Assembly: GCA_007133065.1 (NCBI GenBank)
Contig: SLNJ01000107.1
Span: 1 to 54,873 of the forward strand
DNA from: Opitutales bacterium
GTDB lineage: Bacteria > Verrucomicrobiota > Verrucomicrobiia > Opitutales > Oceanipulchritudinaceae
Length of the DNA: 54,873 nucleotides
Direction of reading: 5' to 3'
The translations under genes were made by a program, and so were the position numbers. The notes below the pieces were generated by a model that worked only from the letters and a program-made list of their open reading frames with translations, was not told where the DNA came from and did not search any database. Of the stretch, positions 25,959 through 35,130 are shown piece by piece (position 1 is the first letter of the stretch; each line of letters starts with the position of its first letter).

Positions 25959-28900
25959 ATGGCATCACCCGCGGACCTATCGATTCGACGCCCCGTCGCC
26001 ACGGCCATGTTCTACGTCATCCTGATCACGATCGGGATTACGGGGTTCAAGCATCTTCCGATCGATCTCCTGCCGGAAATCGAGTTTCCCCGGATCTCCG
26101 TTCGCACCGGATACGCCAATGTGGGACCGGAGGAGATGGAGCGGCTCGTCACCCAGCCGATCGAGAATGCGGTCGCCGGTGTGCCGCATGTCGAGCGAAT
26201 CACATCGCACTCGAGTGAAGGGGGCAGCTGGGTGAGTCTGGAGTTCTCCAGGGGCACCGATCTCGCGGAGGCTGCCAACGACCTGCGCGATGCGCTCGAG
26301 CGGGTCCGCCGAAGCCTTCCCGAAGACGCGTCCACACCCCGCATCTGGAAATTCAACCCGGACGATATCTCAATCGTCTCGGTGGCGGTCAGCTCCGATG
26401 TCCGGGACCTCGAGTCCCTGACCCGGGTGATCGAACGCGATATCGTGCGCCGGTTCGAACAGATTGAGGGAGTCGGTACAATCGATGTGCGCGGAGGCAT
26501 CGACCGGGAGATCCGCGTTGAGTTGCGCCGGGACAAGCTGCAGGCGATGGGGTTGACGGCTCAGGAGGTGCAGCAGGCGATCTCCCGCGACAGCACCATC
26601 GCTCCCGGCGGGAACGTAAAGGATGGGCTGCGTGATCTCTACGTCCGGGCGATCGCGGAGTACGACTCGGTCGATCAGATCGCGGAGGTGGTTGTCAGCA
26701 CGCGCAACGGCGTTCCGATCCGGGTGGGCGACGTCGCGGAAGTGCGCAGTGACTACCAGGATGTGGGCCGGCTGGTCGAGGTCGATGGAAGCCCGGTCAT
26801 CCAGTTTCGCGTGCGGAAGCAGAGCGGAGCAAACACCGTCGCGGTGGCGCGAGCCGTTCGAGACCAGGTCGGGCGCATCAATGCGGAACGCACGGATGTG
26901 CACCTCCGGGTGGTTTCCGACCAGAGCACCTTCATCCAACAGTCGATCGACAACGTCCAGAACGCAGCGATGTGGGGGGCGCTTCTTGCCGTGCTGGTCC
27001 TCTACTTATTCCTGCGCAACGGTTCCTCGACATGCATCATCGCACTTTCTATCCCGATTTCGCTGATCGCCACATTCGGCCTGCTGTACTTCCGGGATCT
27101 GTCGCTCAACCAGATGACCTTTGGCGGGCTCGCCCTCGGTATCGGTCTGATTGTGGACAATGCCATCGTGGTGCTCGAAAACATCGTGCGCCAGCGGGAG
27201 GAGAACTCCCGGAGTCTGAAGAGTGCGGCATCCGTCGGCACCCGCGAAGTGAGCGGCGCGATCATCGCCTCGACGCTGACCACGTCGGTCATATTCCTCC
27301 CGATCGTCTTCATGCAGACGATCACCGCTGTGATGTTCCGCGAACTCGCCCTCGTGGTGGTGTTCGCGCTGATGTGCTCCCTGTTGGTGGCGCTGACCCT
27401 CGTCCCGATGCTGGCCAGCCGGTTCCTCAAAGTGCCGAGGGGAGGGAGGGGCGAGGGGGACTGGGGCGCCGCATTTCGGGCCCGCCTGGGCGTGCTGGAG
27501 CGGTGGTACAGCCGCCGCATCGATCGCGCCCTGCGTTTCCGCTACGCGGTTTTCGGTGTGGCTATCGCTCTCGTGGGCGGAGCTTACTGGATGTCCGGCA
27601 ACATTCCGGTGGAACTGACCCCGGAGACCGACGCCAACGAGGTACGGGTAAGCCTGCGGATGGACGATGGCACGAACCTCGCGGTGGTGCAGTCCTATCT
27701 CGAGGAGTTGGAAACCGTGGTTCGCTCCGTGGTCCCGGAGGATCAGGTGGACAACATTTCCTCGGCGTTATGGCGGGGACGCGCTCGCATCGATATTACA
27801 TTGCCGAATCCCGAGGACCGGGTCGTCAACAGCAGCGAACTGGCCGACACGATCCGGGAAGCCGTCGAGGGGGCCGTTCCCGGAGCCCGCGTGTGGGTGC
27901 GCGCGCAGTCGGGGATGTGGATTCTACGACGCTTGTTCCGCGGCGGCGGCGGCGAGGAAGCGGTGCAGCTTCAGCTGATGGGACATGACCGGGACGAGGC
28001 TTTGAGGGCGGGACGCCAGATCCGCGAGCGCATGGAGCGCGTGCCCGGGTTGCTGGACGTGCGTATCGGCGGTGAGGACGATGAAGGACAACCCGAGCAG
28101 CGAATCCGGCTTGATCGCGAGCGCATCGCCGCGATGGGGCTCTCGATTCGTGATGTGGCTCAGGCGGTTCAACTGAGCGTCGGCGGAGGCCGGGCCGGGG
28201 AGTTCCGCCAGGGCGGGGATGAGTTCCCCATTCGGGTGCGCTTGCGGCCGGAGGACCGGCTGACCACGCTCGACCTCGAGAACATCGGGGTGCGCGCGCC
28301 CGACGGGGCGACGGTTCCGCTCTCGACGGTCACCTACCAGGAGCGCAGCCGGGGAACCAGCGGAATTCGCCGGATCAACGGACAGCGGGTCACTTACATC
28401 TCGGGGAATCTCGAAACCGGAATTCCGCTCGGAGAGGCGGTGGAAGCGGTGCGCGCCGAATTGCGCGACCTGGTGCTGCCGGAAGGGTTTTCGATCGTAT
28501 TCGGCGGCGAGTATGAGGAACAGCAGCGGGCCCAGCGTGAGTTCACCATGGCGATCCTCCTTGCCCTCGCTTTGATCTACATGGTGATGGCCGGCCAGTT
28601 CGAGCGCTTTATCGATCCCCTGATTGTCATGTGCGCGGTTCCGCTGGCTCTGGTCGGCGTCATCCCAACCCTCTGGATCACCAATACCACCCTGAACATC
28701 CAGAGCCTAATGGGTTTGATCATGCTGGTCGGTATCGTTGTGAACAACGCCATCGTCCTGGTCGATTACATCAATCTCATGCGGCGCGAGCGCGGACTGG
28801 AGTTGCGGGCGGCCGTGATCGAAGCGGCACGCCTGCGCCTGCGGCCGATCCTGATGACCACATCCACCACGATCCTCGGACTCTTTCCGCTGGCACTCGG

Positions 28901-29093
28901 ACTCGGCGCGGGCGGAGAGATCCAGGCTGCGCTCGCACGCACCGTGATCGGCGGACTGGCGGCATCCACCCTGATTACTCTGGTCCTGATCCCGGTCGTC
29001 TACGTCAGCGTCCATCAGCTGCGAAACGCCCTCGTCGCACGCATCAAAAGCCTGCGCGAAGCGATCAAGCGTCCCGTGGCGGAGGCCGGTTGA
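25959..29093 (+). CDS. RND superfamily efflux permease (AcrB-like)
   Basis: Proton-driven inner-membrane exporter of 1044 residues with twelve transmembrane segments and two large periplasmic loops. SIRRPVATAMFYVILITIGITGFKHLPIDLLPEIEFP is the standard N-terminus. The proton-relay segment in TM4 reads GLALGIGLIVDNAIVVLENIVRQRE, with the Asp-Asn form common outside the AcrB group. GLIMLVGIVVNNAIVLVDYIN and LRPILMTTSTTILGLFPLALGLGAG mark the second half. Substrate cannot be inferred. No outer-membrane TolC partner is present here. It converges on the beta-propeller gene. Confidence 0.95.
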   Translation: MASPADLSIRRPVATAMFYVILITIGITGFKHLPIDLLPEIEFPRISVRTGYANVGPEEMERLVTQPIENAVAGVPHVERITSHSSEGGSWVSLEFSRGTDLAEAANDLRDALERVRRSLPEDASTPRIWKFNPDDISIVSVAVSSDVRDLESLTRVIERDIVRRFEQIEGVGTIDVRGGIDREIRVELRRDKLQAMGLTAQEVQQAISRDSTIAPGGNVKDGLRDLYVRAIAEYDSVDQIAEVVVSTRNGVPIRVGDVAEVRSDYQDVGRLVEVDGSPVIQFRVRKQSGANTVAVARAVRDQVGRINAERTDVHLRVVSDQSTFIQQSIDNVQNAAMWGALLAVLVLYLFLRNGSSTCIIALSIPISLIATFGLLYFRDLSLNQMTFGGLALGIGLIVDNAIVVLENIVRQREENSRSLKSAASVGTREVSGAIIASTLTTSVIFLPIVFMQTITAVMFRELALVVVFALMCSLLVALTLVPMLASRFLKVPRGGRGEGDWGAAFRARLGVLERWYSRRIDRALRFRYAVFGVAIALVGGAYWMSGNIPVELTPETDANEVRVSLRMDDGTNLAVVQSYLEELETVVRSVVPEDQVDNISSALWRGRARIDITLPNPEDRVVNSSELADTIREAVEGAVPGARVWVRAQSGMWILRRLFRGGGGEEAVQLQLMGHDRDEALRAGRQIRERMERVPGLLDVRIGGEDDEGQPEQRIRLDRERIAAMGLSIRDVAQAVQLSVGGGRAGEFRQGGDEFPIRVRLRPEDRLTTLDLENIGVRAPDGATVPLSTVTYQERSRGTSGIRRINGQRVTYISGNLETGIPLGEAVEAVRAELRDLVLPEGFSIVFGGEYEEQQRAQREFTMAILLALALIYMVMAGQFERFIDPLIVMCAVPLALVGVIPTLWITNTTLNIQSLMGLIMLVGIVVNNAIVLVDYINLMRRERGLELRAAVIEAARLRLRPILMTTSTTILGLFPLALGLGAGGEIQAALARTVIGGLAASTLITLVLIPVVYVSVHQLRNALVARIKSLREAIKRPVAEAG

Positions 29094-29178
29094 AAATCGC
29101 CGCGGGGATCCGAGCATCCTGTGTCGAAACTTCAACCCAGTCCGTCTTGGTTATGTCTCCCGCATCCCCGCCGGGGGT

Positions 29179-30468
29179 TCACCCGATCCAGTCCCGCATG
29201 TCCGCGACGAAGACCCGGCGGGTGTTGTCGCCCGGGATCACGCCGTTGAATGCGATGCGTTGCCAGGTGCGGTCCCACGCCGGATGTGGATCGACGCGCA
29301 ACGCGCCGTGCGGTTGCGGGTCGGTCCGGGCGCCGATGCGTGCGAGAACCGTTTCGTCGCCGGTGTCCATGTCGATCCAGCGGATCGGCACCGTCCCGTC
29401 TCCAAAGGCTGTCGGTTCGGCCGCGTAGGTGTCGGTGAGGATGTGCCGTCCGTCCGGATGGACGGTCGGGTGCCCGGACCCGCGGACCTCCTGGAGGATC
29501 GGCCGCAGGTCGGTTCCGTCATATCCCACGCGCACGAACCGCAATCCCTCGCCCAAACCGCCCAGGTTCATGGAAAGGGTTCGGCTGTCGGGAAACCAGT
29601 TGATATGATGGCCTCCGTGTTCCCAGTAGCGCGCCGGCACCGCGTTCTGCACGTCACTGCCGTCGGGTTTGAGCGTCAGCACGTCGAACCGCATCCGCAC
29701 CCCCCGGGATCGGCCCGCGTGCATCACATCCATGTCGACGGCGCTCCCGGTGCGGAAACGGCGAACGGTGAAAATGAGCCGTTCACCGTCCGGGCTCCAC
29801 TTGGAGTGGAATCCGTAAATGTGCCAGTCTGAGAGCGATTCGTCTTCGAGTTCCGGGATGTATCGAACGGCTTCGGAGAGTGCGAGCACGAGCCGCCGCT
29901 CGCCTGTTTCCAGGTCGGTGATGAAGAGCCCGTCGTCTTCCGGCGCACCGATGTTGCAGGGAACCCGCTCGTCGGGAATGACGACACCGTATCCTGTCTG
30001 GGTCCGGCGCATCCGTTCCATCGACGCGGCGGCGGCATGGCGTCCGTCGGGAGAAGTCTGGTACACGCCTCCGGGAATGGATTCACTTTTCCCGGTGAAT
30101 GGATCAAGTTTGACCAACAGCGGAGTCCAGTTCGCCGTGTCGACGTCATTGAAGGTCAGCACACGATCGTCCCTGCCCCAGCTGAGGTTGGCGCCCATCT
30201 GGGGCTCCCATCCCCGGGTCTCTGCGACAACCCGCTCCTCACCCGACTCCAGGTCAACCAGTACGATTGCACCCGGATCCCCCGGTCTGTTCATGCGGTC
30301 TTCGAAAGGGAGGCGAAAGAGGGCGATATAACGGCCCGACGGACTGAACGGAGAGGTATCGAAGAAACGATGAATCGTTCGGCCTTCCGAGGGAGTGACG
30401 CAGGCGATCGGCAACGCCGGATCAAAGGGTTCGTACCGGGGAAACCGTGCGGCGGTGGGGGTGGTCAT
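29179..30468 (-). CDS. TolB-like / oligogalacturonide-lyase-like beta-propeller protein
   Basis: A 429-residue protein built from repeated WD40-like/TolB blades: FSPSGRYIALFRLPFEDR, TSPDGRHAAAASMERM, KWSPDGERLIFTVRRF, WFPDSRTLSMNLGG and VHPDGRHILTDTYA. The pattern xxSPDGxxIxF recurs along the whole chain. GGHHINWFPD and HPAWDRTWQRIAFNG resemble proteins annotated as oligogalacturonide lyase-like in PVC genomes. No signal peptide follows the chosen ATG 30468, and the upstream in-frame extension looks random. Function is unknown: a carbohydrate-active lyase or a scaffold are both possible. Confidence 0.7.
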   Translation of the reverse strand: MTTPTAARFPRYEPFDPALPIACVTPSEGRTIHRFFDTSPFSPSGRYIALFRLPFEDRMNRPGDPGAIVLVDLESGEERVVAETRGWEPQMGANLSWGRDDRVLTFNDVDTANWTPLLVKLDPFTGKSESIPGGVYQTSPDGRHAAAASMERMRRTQTGYGVVIPDERVPCNIGAPEDDGLFITDLETGERRLVLALSEAVRYIPELEDESLSDWHIYGFHSKWSPDGERLIFTVRRFRTGSAVDMDVMHAGRSRGVRMRFDVLTLKPDGSDVQNAVPARYWEHGGHHINWFPDSRTLSMNLGGLGEGLRFVRVGYDGTDLRPILQEVRGSGHPTVHPDGRHILTDTYAAEPTAFGDGTVPIRWIDMDTGDETVLARIGARTDPQPHGALRVDPHPAWDRTWQRIAFNGVIPGDNTRRVFVADMRDWIG

Positions 30469-30656
30469 GAGGCAGAGCGTGTGGCATGTTTGAGACGCTG
30501 GCAACGAAAACGGGCACATCAACCGGCTGCTGCTTTTGGGGATTAGATGTGCTACTACAGCGACGACAGAGTTTAAGCGTAATTGCCAATCCCGGTGTCG
30601 GTTCGCTAACCTGGCACGTGTTGTGGTGCGCGACAATCCCCGACTTTTTCTACAAT

Positions 30657-31025
30657 ATGAGAACCATCCCCTTTGGCATTGGCTGTTTGCTCCTGCCGAT
30701 TGCTCTGACGGCCGGATCACTCGCCGTATCCGGGCCCGAACCGCGAGCGGATCGACCGGAGCCCTCGTCGATCGCGACGATGGAGGCTGCCGCGGCGCCC
30801 TCGGCGGTCTTCCATGAGCCCAAGCCGGGTGGCGATTCCCTGTCTGAGGACGCGCACCCGGCGTGGCGGCGCGTTCTGTCGTTTCGCCCAAACCTCTGGC
30901 GAGCCAACATGCAGTTTTCCAACGGGCTGGTCTACGAGCAGGGCGGGTTCTCTGCGTCGGCCATGGAGCCCGGTGCGATCGGATCCGCGGCTCAGGCCGG
31001 AGCGGGATGTCCTTCCTGTAACTAG
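30657..31025 (+). CDS. Small secreted protein ending in GCPSCN (DUF4266-like)
   Basis: A 122-residue exported protein. The signal peptide is MRTIPFGIGCLLLPIALTAG. After a Pro/Ala/Glu-rich linker comes HPAWRRVLSFRPNLW, and the chain ends in GAGCPSCN. The W-R-L-P spacing and the C-terminal GCxCN-type tail recall DUF4266 peptides (which end GCGCN) that sit before DUF3570 outer-membrane proteins and thioredoxin-type genes. That match is from memory of the family and is tentative. The final CxxC could be a thiol or metal site. It is the first gene of the redox cluster, 44 bp before the barrel protein. The start is ATG 30657; the upstream extension to 30486 is not signal-like. Confidence 0.65.
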   Translation: MRTIPFGIGCLLLPIALTAGSLAVSGPEPRADRPEPSSIATMEAAAAPSAVFHEPKPGGDSLSEDAHPAWRRVLSFRPNLWRANMQFSNGLVYEQGGFSASAMEPGAIGSAAQAGAGCPSCN

Positions 31026-31069
31026 GGTCCTGTCTCGCAAATAGCACCGCAAGCTCGGCAATTCAGCTC

Positions 31070-32182
31070 ATGCATTTCAAATCTCCACCCGGGATCGGTC
31101 GGCTGTTTCCTGCTCACGCGGTGTTGTGGGCGGTATCACTCGTTTGCGCCGGGGCGTCGCCATGGCGGTGTGAATCGGGTTTTGAGTGGGTTGCGGCTTC
31201 CGATGTGCGGATACTGGCCGCACAGGCGGGGGTTGGGCCGCAGGCCGGGTTTTCGGGATACGGTGCCACCGTGGCCATGGAAGAGATGCGCGTCGATTAC
31301 CTGCCGCACTCCGGCGTTGATACGGTGGGTGTGCCGGTGAATCGATCCGAAACGCGCCTGTCGGGCGGGGTAGAGGGGAGCCACCCGGTGGAAGCGGGCG
31401 TGCTGACTTTTGGGGTCGATCTCCGAGAGGGGTACTCAAACTTCCGTGCGCTCTGGATCGATGAGTACTATCGGCAGCAGTTCGGCCGTTTTGATGCGTA
31501 CACGGAAGCCAGGCCCCGCGCGTGGGGGGGGACGGTGGGTTTCAGCCGTCCGCCTGCCTGGAATCGGTACGCGAGGATGGATGTCTCCTATGCGTATTCA
31601 AGGGAGCGGATCTCCGCGCCGTACGAGCGGGTGATCGGGCCGGCGGGAGGGTTGATTCGCGGAGATGACCGAATCAACACAAACCAGGTTCGCGCCGGAA
31701 TCGAGGTCCCCGCAGGAAATCGATTCCGCTGGCGAAACGATGTCTACGCGATTCACGTGACGGATCGGGCCTGGCGATACGCCTGGGAGGGACGGCTCAA
31801 CTGGAATCCCGCCGGGGAGTGGGTGGTCCGGAACCGTTTTTTCTACGCTCGGGAGAGCAATCTTTGGGCGTACGGTCTCCAGTTCGGCCTGGAGTACACC
31901 GCGGCGCAATGGTGGACGATTGGGATTGCCGGACGCTACTACTCCGACAACGGCCAGACCGAGGAAGCCCTCGCTGTGGTGTCGATGGCCGCTCCGCCGC
32001 TGCGCACCCGGCAGGTGCTCGTCACCCTGCGGTTCGAAGGATCAAAATGGGCGTTCCAGGCGGGCGCCGGTCCTTACCGCACCCGCTATGCCCGTCCGGA
32101 CGCGCCGATTGCACCATTTCTGCATCTGTACCGCGACCGCAACTGGATCCGAAGCAACCTGGCTGTCCAGCGTAAATTCTGA
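31070..32182 (+). CDS. Probable outer-membrane beta-barrel protein
   Basis: A 370-residue exported protein (N-terminal hydrophobic stretch, then AGASPWRCESG). It is made of alternating amphipathic strands rich in Tyr, Trp and Arg (YARMDVSYAYSRERI, FRWRNDVYAIHVTDRAW, WTIGIAGRYYSDN) and ends in Phe (LAVQRKF), the hallmark of barrels folded by BamA. Its place, after a DUF4266-like peptide and before a thioredoxin fusion, is that of DUF3570 proteins in other genomes, but sequence homology to DUF3570 is not clear by eye. It probably forms the surface or outer-membrane end of the cluster. The thioredoxin fusion starts 18 bp downstream. Confidence 0.7.
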   Translation: MHFKSPPGIGRLFPAHAVLWAVSLVCAGASPWRCESGFEWVAASDVRILAAQAGVGPQAGFSGYGATVAMEEMRVDYLPHSGVDTVGVPVNRSETRLSGGVEGSHPVEAGVLTFGVDLREGYSNFRALWIDEYYRQQFGRFDAYTEARPRAWGGTVGFSRPPAWNRYARMDVSYAYSRERISAPYERVIGPAGGLIRGDDRINTNQVRAGIEVPAGNRFRWRNDVYAIHVTDRAWRYAWEGRLNWNPAGEWVVRNRFFYARESNLWAYGLQFGLEYTAAQWWTIGIAGRYYSDNGQTEEALAVVSMAAPPLRTRQVLVTLRFEGSKWAFQAGAGPYRTRYARPDAPIAPFLHLYRDRNWIRSNLAVQRKF

Positions 32183-32200
32183 ACGAAAGCCCCGCTCCAC

Positions 32201-33655
32201 ATGAACGCAATCATCCGAAAAACCGCACGTATCATCGCAACCGGTGCGCTCTGCATGAGCTTGATCCCGGTGTCGTTGGTTCTGGCGCAGCAGCCGTATT
32301 CCCAAGGTATGGTCGCTCCGGAATTCTCGCTGCCCAATTGGGAGGACGGGACGATGATCCGGTTGAGCGACTTCGAAGGCCAGATTCTGGTCATTGACTT
32401 CTTTGCATTCTGGTGCCCGATCTGCGCCTACAGTGCGGCCGAAGTGGAGGAAGGGGTGGGCGATTACTACCGGGAGCGGGACGGAAACCCCTCGGGTGTT
32501 CCGGTACGGGTGCTCAGCGTCAATATCGAGGAGGAGGATCGGGCCGCCACGGATTCATTCATCCAGACGCACGGACTGGGTCTGGTCGGAGATGATTCCG
32601 AGCTGAAGGTATGGAATCGTTTCAGTGAAACCGGGAGTGTCCCGCTCTTCGTTGTGATCAATGGGCTCGCGCACGCGGAAGGGTTGGAGCAGTGGGAGAT
32701 TTTGCATGCGCAGCCCGGTTATCCGGGGGTGGAGTTGCTTCGCGAGATCATCGATGGAGTCCGGCCGCGAAGCGGCCCGTTCTCGGCCCTTCCGGATGCG
32801 GGAGATGGCTGGCGTCGCTCACCGTGGTATGGGTGGGTCCACAACGCCCACGATCCGTGGGTCTACAGCGCCGATCACGCCTGGCAGTATTTCCTCGACG
32901 ACGGCAGCGGCAAAGGATGGTGGGTGTACGATCCGGTCATCTCCTGGATGTGGACGCATTCCGAGTATTATCCTCTGGCATTCTCCGTTTATCGAAACAC
33001 ATGGATGCGTTTTGAGTCGCGAACGCAGGAGGGGATGCGCCGTTTCTATGATTACGCGCTGGAGAACCCGGTCCTGTTCGATGCGGGCGTCGCTGGGGAT
33101 TGCCTTGACTGGAATGATTTCCGACTCACCAGTTTGATGGTGAGTCCTGACATGCTCAGACACATCGCGGGCCGGGACCATCCCGACCCGATAATGAATC
33201 CGCGTTTTGTCACGTCGGACGCAGCGTCCGAGGCGTTCATGAACGATTACGATACCGTGCTCGGCGTCGCACACGAAGGTGTCGCGCGCGCTTATCCGTT
33301 TCACGTGCTCGAACAGCACAAGCTCGTGAACGACCGGATCGCCGGGTTTCCTGTTGCCATCGCCTATGCGGTTGATGCGACCGGGTGTCCCATGTGTGGA
33401 TCCATCGCGGTGGTGGAGCGGCGTTTCAACGGGCGCGAGTTGACCTTTGGCATGTCGGGAATCTCCTACGCCGGGTTCGAACTGCTCTACGATCATGAGA
33501 CGCAATCACTGTGGCATCAGCTCTCGATGCGGAGCATCGCAGGGCCGTTGGTCGGGGGCGTGCTGGAGCGGGTCCCCTTCAGTCAAAAGTGGTACTATCG
33601 GTGGGTGGAAGAGTCACCGGACGGGGAGGTGCTCGCCCCGGGGGCGGACGGGTGA
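32201..33655 (+). CDS. Thioredoxin (TlpA-like) - Trp/Tyr-rich domain - DUF3179 fusion
   Basis: A three-domain exported protein of 484 residues. A signal peptide (ending SLVLAQQ) is followed by a TlpA/AhpC-type thioredoxin domain: APEFSLPNWEDG, then VIDFFAFWCPICAYSAAEVE with the redox CPIC, and GSVPLFVVING with the cis-Pro. Residues about 195-290 are the aromatic domain shared with the protein at 5146-6288 (SPWYGWVHN, GWWVYDPVISWMWT). The C-terminal half is DUF3179: GVARAYPFHVLEQHKLVND, DATGCPMCGSIAVVERRFNGRELTFGMSG and ETQSLWHQL, with a second CPMC pair at the family's conserved Cys site. It is likely periplasmic and reduced by the CcdA-like protein, which starts 4 bp downstream. Confidence 0.88.
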   Translation: MNAIIRKTARIIATGALCMSLIPVSLVLAQQPYSQGMVAPEFSLPNWEDGTMIRLSDFEGQILVIDFFAFWCPICAYSAAEVEEGVGDYYRERDGNPSGVPVRVLSVNIEEEDRAATDSFIQTHGLGLVGDDSELKVWNRFSETGSVPLFVVINGLAHAEGLEQWEILHAQPGYPGVELLREIIDGVRPRSGPFSALPDAGDGWRRSPWYGWVHNAHDPWVYSADHAWQYFLDDGSGKGWWVYDPVISWMWTHSEYYPLAFSVYRNTWMRFESRTQEGMRRFYDYALENPVLFDAGVAGDCLDWNDFRLTSLMVSPDMLRHIAGRDHPDPIMNPRFVTSDAASEAFMNDYDTVLGVAHEGVARAYPFHVLEQHKLVNDRIAGFPVAIAYAVDATGCPMCGSIAVVERRFNGRELTFGMSGISYAGFELLYDHETQSLWHQLSMRSIAGPLVGGVLERVPFSQKWYYRWVEESPDGEVLAPGADG

Positions 33656-33659
33656 TCAT

Positions 33660-34601
33660 ATGAAACGGCTCACCTCGACGGAACGCTCCATGAGGATTCT
33701 GGTTTTACTGCTCGCCCTCACTCTCGCCCCGGTTCCGGTCATGGGGGGCGCGGAGGTGATCGATTTCCCCGGGATCGGTGAGGTGGATATCGGCGAGATG
33801 CCGTTGATTGTAAGCACGGTGCTGATCGCCGCGGCGGACGGTTTCAACCCCTGCTCGATATGGGTGCTCCTCTTCCTCCTTGGCATGATCATCCACACGC
33901 GGTCGCGCAAGATCGTGCTGCTCGTCGGGACCACATTCCTTCTGGTTACCGCTGCGATATACGGACTCTTTATTTCGGGTGTCTTGAATGTAATCGATCT
34001 ACTGATACACATACCATGGATCAAATACATGGTGGCGGGCCTCGCGGCGGTGTTCGGAGTGGTGAACATCAAGGATTACTTCTGGTACAAACGCGGAATC
34101 AGCTTTTCGATTTCGGAGGATCATCGCTCGCGGATCGCGCGCAGGTCCCGAGCGTTGTTACAGACGAACAGCACGACTGCGTTGATCGGGGGAACGGCTC
34201 TACTCGCGGCCGGTGTCGCGATTGTTGAGCTTCCGTGTTCGGCTGGCCTGCCGCTCCTATGGGGAGGGATGGTGGCTTCCGCGGATGTGACCGCAGGTTA
34301 CCCATGGTATCTCGCGTGCTACATTGTTGTCTATTTGGCGATCGAGATCGTTATCCTGGCGGGCGTGGCAATCTCTCTGCAGTCTTACAAGATGAGTGAA
34401 TTTGCAGGACGGGTGTTGAAATTGATCGGCGGGGTTCTGATTCTGACGCTGGGAATCGTACTGGTTGTCGACCAAGGGGTGATGCATCGTGTATCCAACG
34501 CGTTTGCGATCATATTCGGTGCGATTCTCCTGAGCCTGGCGATCATAGGCGTCGACCGGATCATCCGGGGTGTGTTGCACTCGTCCGACCACCATGATTG
34601 A
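33660..34601 (+). CDS. CcdA/DsbD-type thiol electron-transfer membrane protein
   Basis: Inner-membrane carrier that moves electrons from cytoplasmic thioredoxin to periplasmic thiol proteins. A signal-like segment is followed by about six transmembrane helices. The two redox Cys of this family are visible in symmetric contexts: AADGFNPCSIWVLLFLLG and VAIVELPCSAGLPLLWGG, spaced as in the DsbD beta domain and CcdA. A His-rich tail (SSDHHD) closes the 313-residue chain. The start is ATG 33660, 4 bp after the fusion gene; ATG 33690 is possible. It sits between two thioredoxin-type genes, so it is the natural electron source for both. Confidence 0.9.
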   Translation: MKRLTSTERSMRILVLLLALTLAPVPVMGGAEVIDFPGIGEVDIGEMPLIVSTVLIAAADGFNPCSIWVLLFLLGMIIHTRSRKIVLLVGTTFLLVTAAIYGLFISGVLNVIDLLIHIPWIKYMVAGLAAVFGVVNIKDYFWYKRGISFSISEDHRSRIARRSRALLQTNSTTALIGGTALLAAGVAIVELPCSAGLPLLWGGMVASADVTAGYPWYLACYIVVYLAIEIVILAGVAISLQSYKMSEFAGRVLKLIGGVLILTLGIVLVVDQGVMHRVSNAFAIIFGAILLSLAIIGVDRIIRGVLHSSDHHD

Positions 34602-34602
34602 A

Positions 34603-35085
34603 ATGAACCATACGATTATGAATAAAATCATTCCCCAAGGGCCCCGCCCGAATGCGTTCACGATGCTGGCGGTCGCGCTGTCGCTGGTCGCCGTGGTTTT
34701 TATCGCGGAATCACGCGCCGGAAATCCGTCCGCGATCGATTCCGCCCGCGTCGTCGCCGACCTCGGTCACAGCGGTGAAACGCTCCGCGTCTACTACTTC
34801 TGGAGGAGCGGGTGTCCGTACTGCGAGGCGCAGACCGCCTTTCTGGATTACCTCGAGCAGCGGTACGACGTCGAGATCCTCAGGTTTCGAGTCGATTATG
34901 ACCGCGACCGCATCAACATCTTCAGGGAGATGGGAGAGGTTTATCGTACCCGGGTCGGGGTGGTGCCGCACACGTTTGTCGGGAATCGTCACTGGGTCGG
35001 GTTTGACCGGCGGGTGGCCTACCAGATCGAGGAGCATATCCGGGCCAGCCTCCGGGACGGATGGACCGATCCCTTTGTGGAATGA
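34603..35085 (+). CDS. Periplasmic thioredoxin-like protein (CPYC)
   Basis: Thioredoxin-fold protein held in or exported across the inner membrane by an N-terminal hydrophobic segment (FTMLAVALSLVAVVFIAES). The redox motif is CPYC in RVYYFWRSGCPYCEAQTAFLDYL, a glutaredoxin-like active site. VGVVPHTFVGNRHWVGFD carries the cis-Pro loop. It probably exchanges electrons with the preceding CcdA-like protein. Three close starts exist (34594, 34603, 34618) at the junction with the upstream stop, so translation is coupled and the exact start is uncertain. About 160 residues. Confidence 0.87.
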   Translation: MNHTIMNKIIPQGPRPNAFTMLAVALSLVAVVFIAESRAGNPSAIDSARVVADLGHSGETLRVYYFWRSGCPYCEAQTAFLDYLEQRYDVEILRFRVDYDRDRINIFREMGEVYRTRVGVVPHTFVGNRHWVGFDRRVAYQIEEHIRASLRDGWTDPFVE

Positions 35086-35130
35086 GCCTTTGAGCATTGC
35101 ACCGCATTCGATCGATCCCACACTCAAGAT

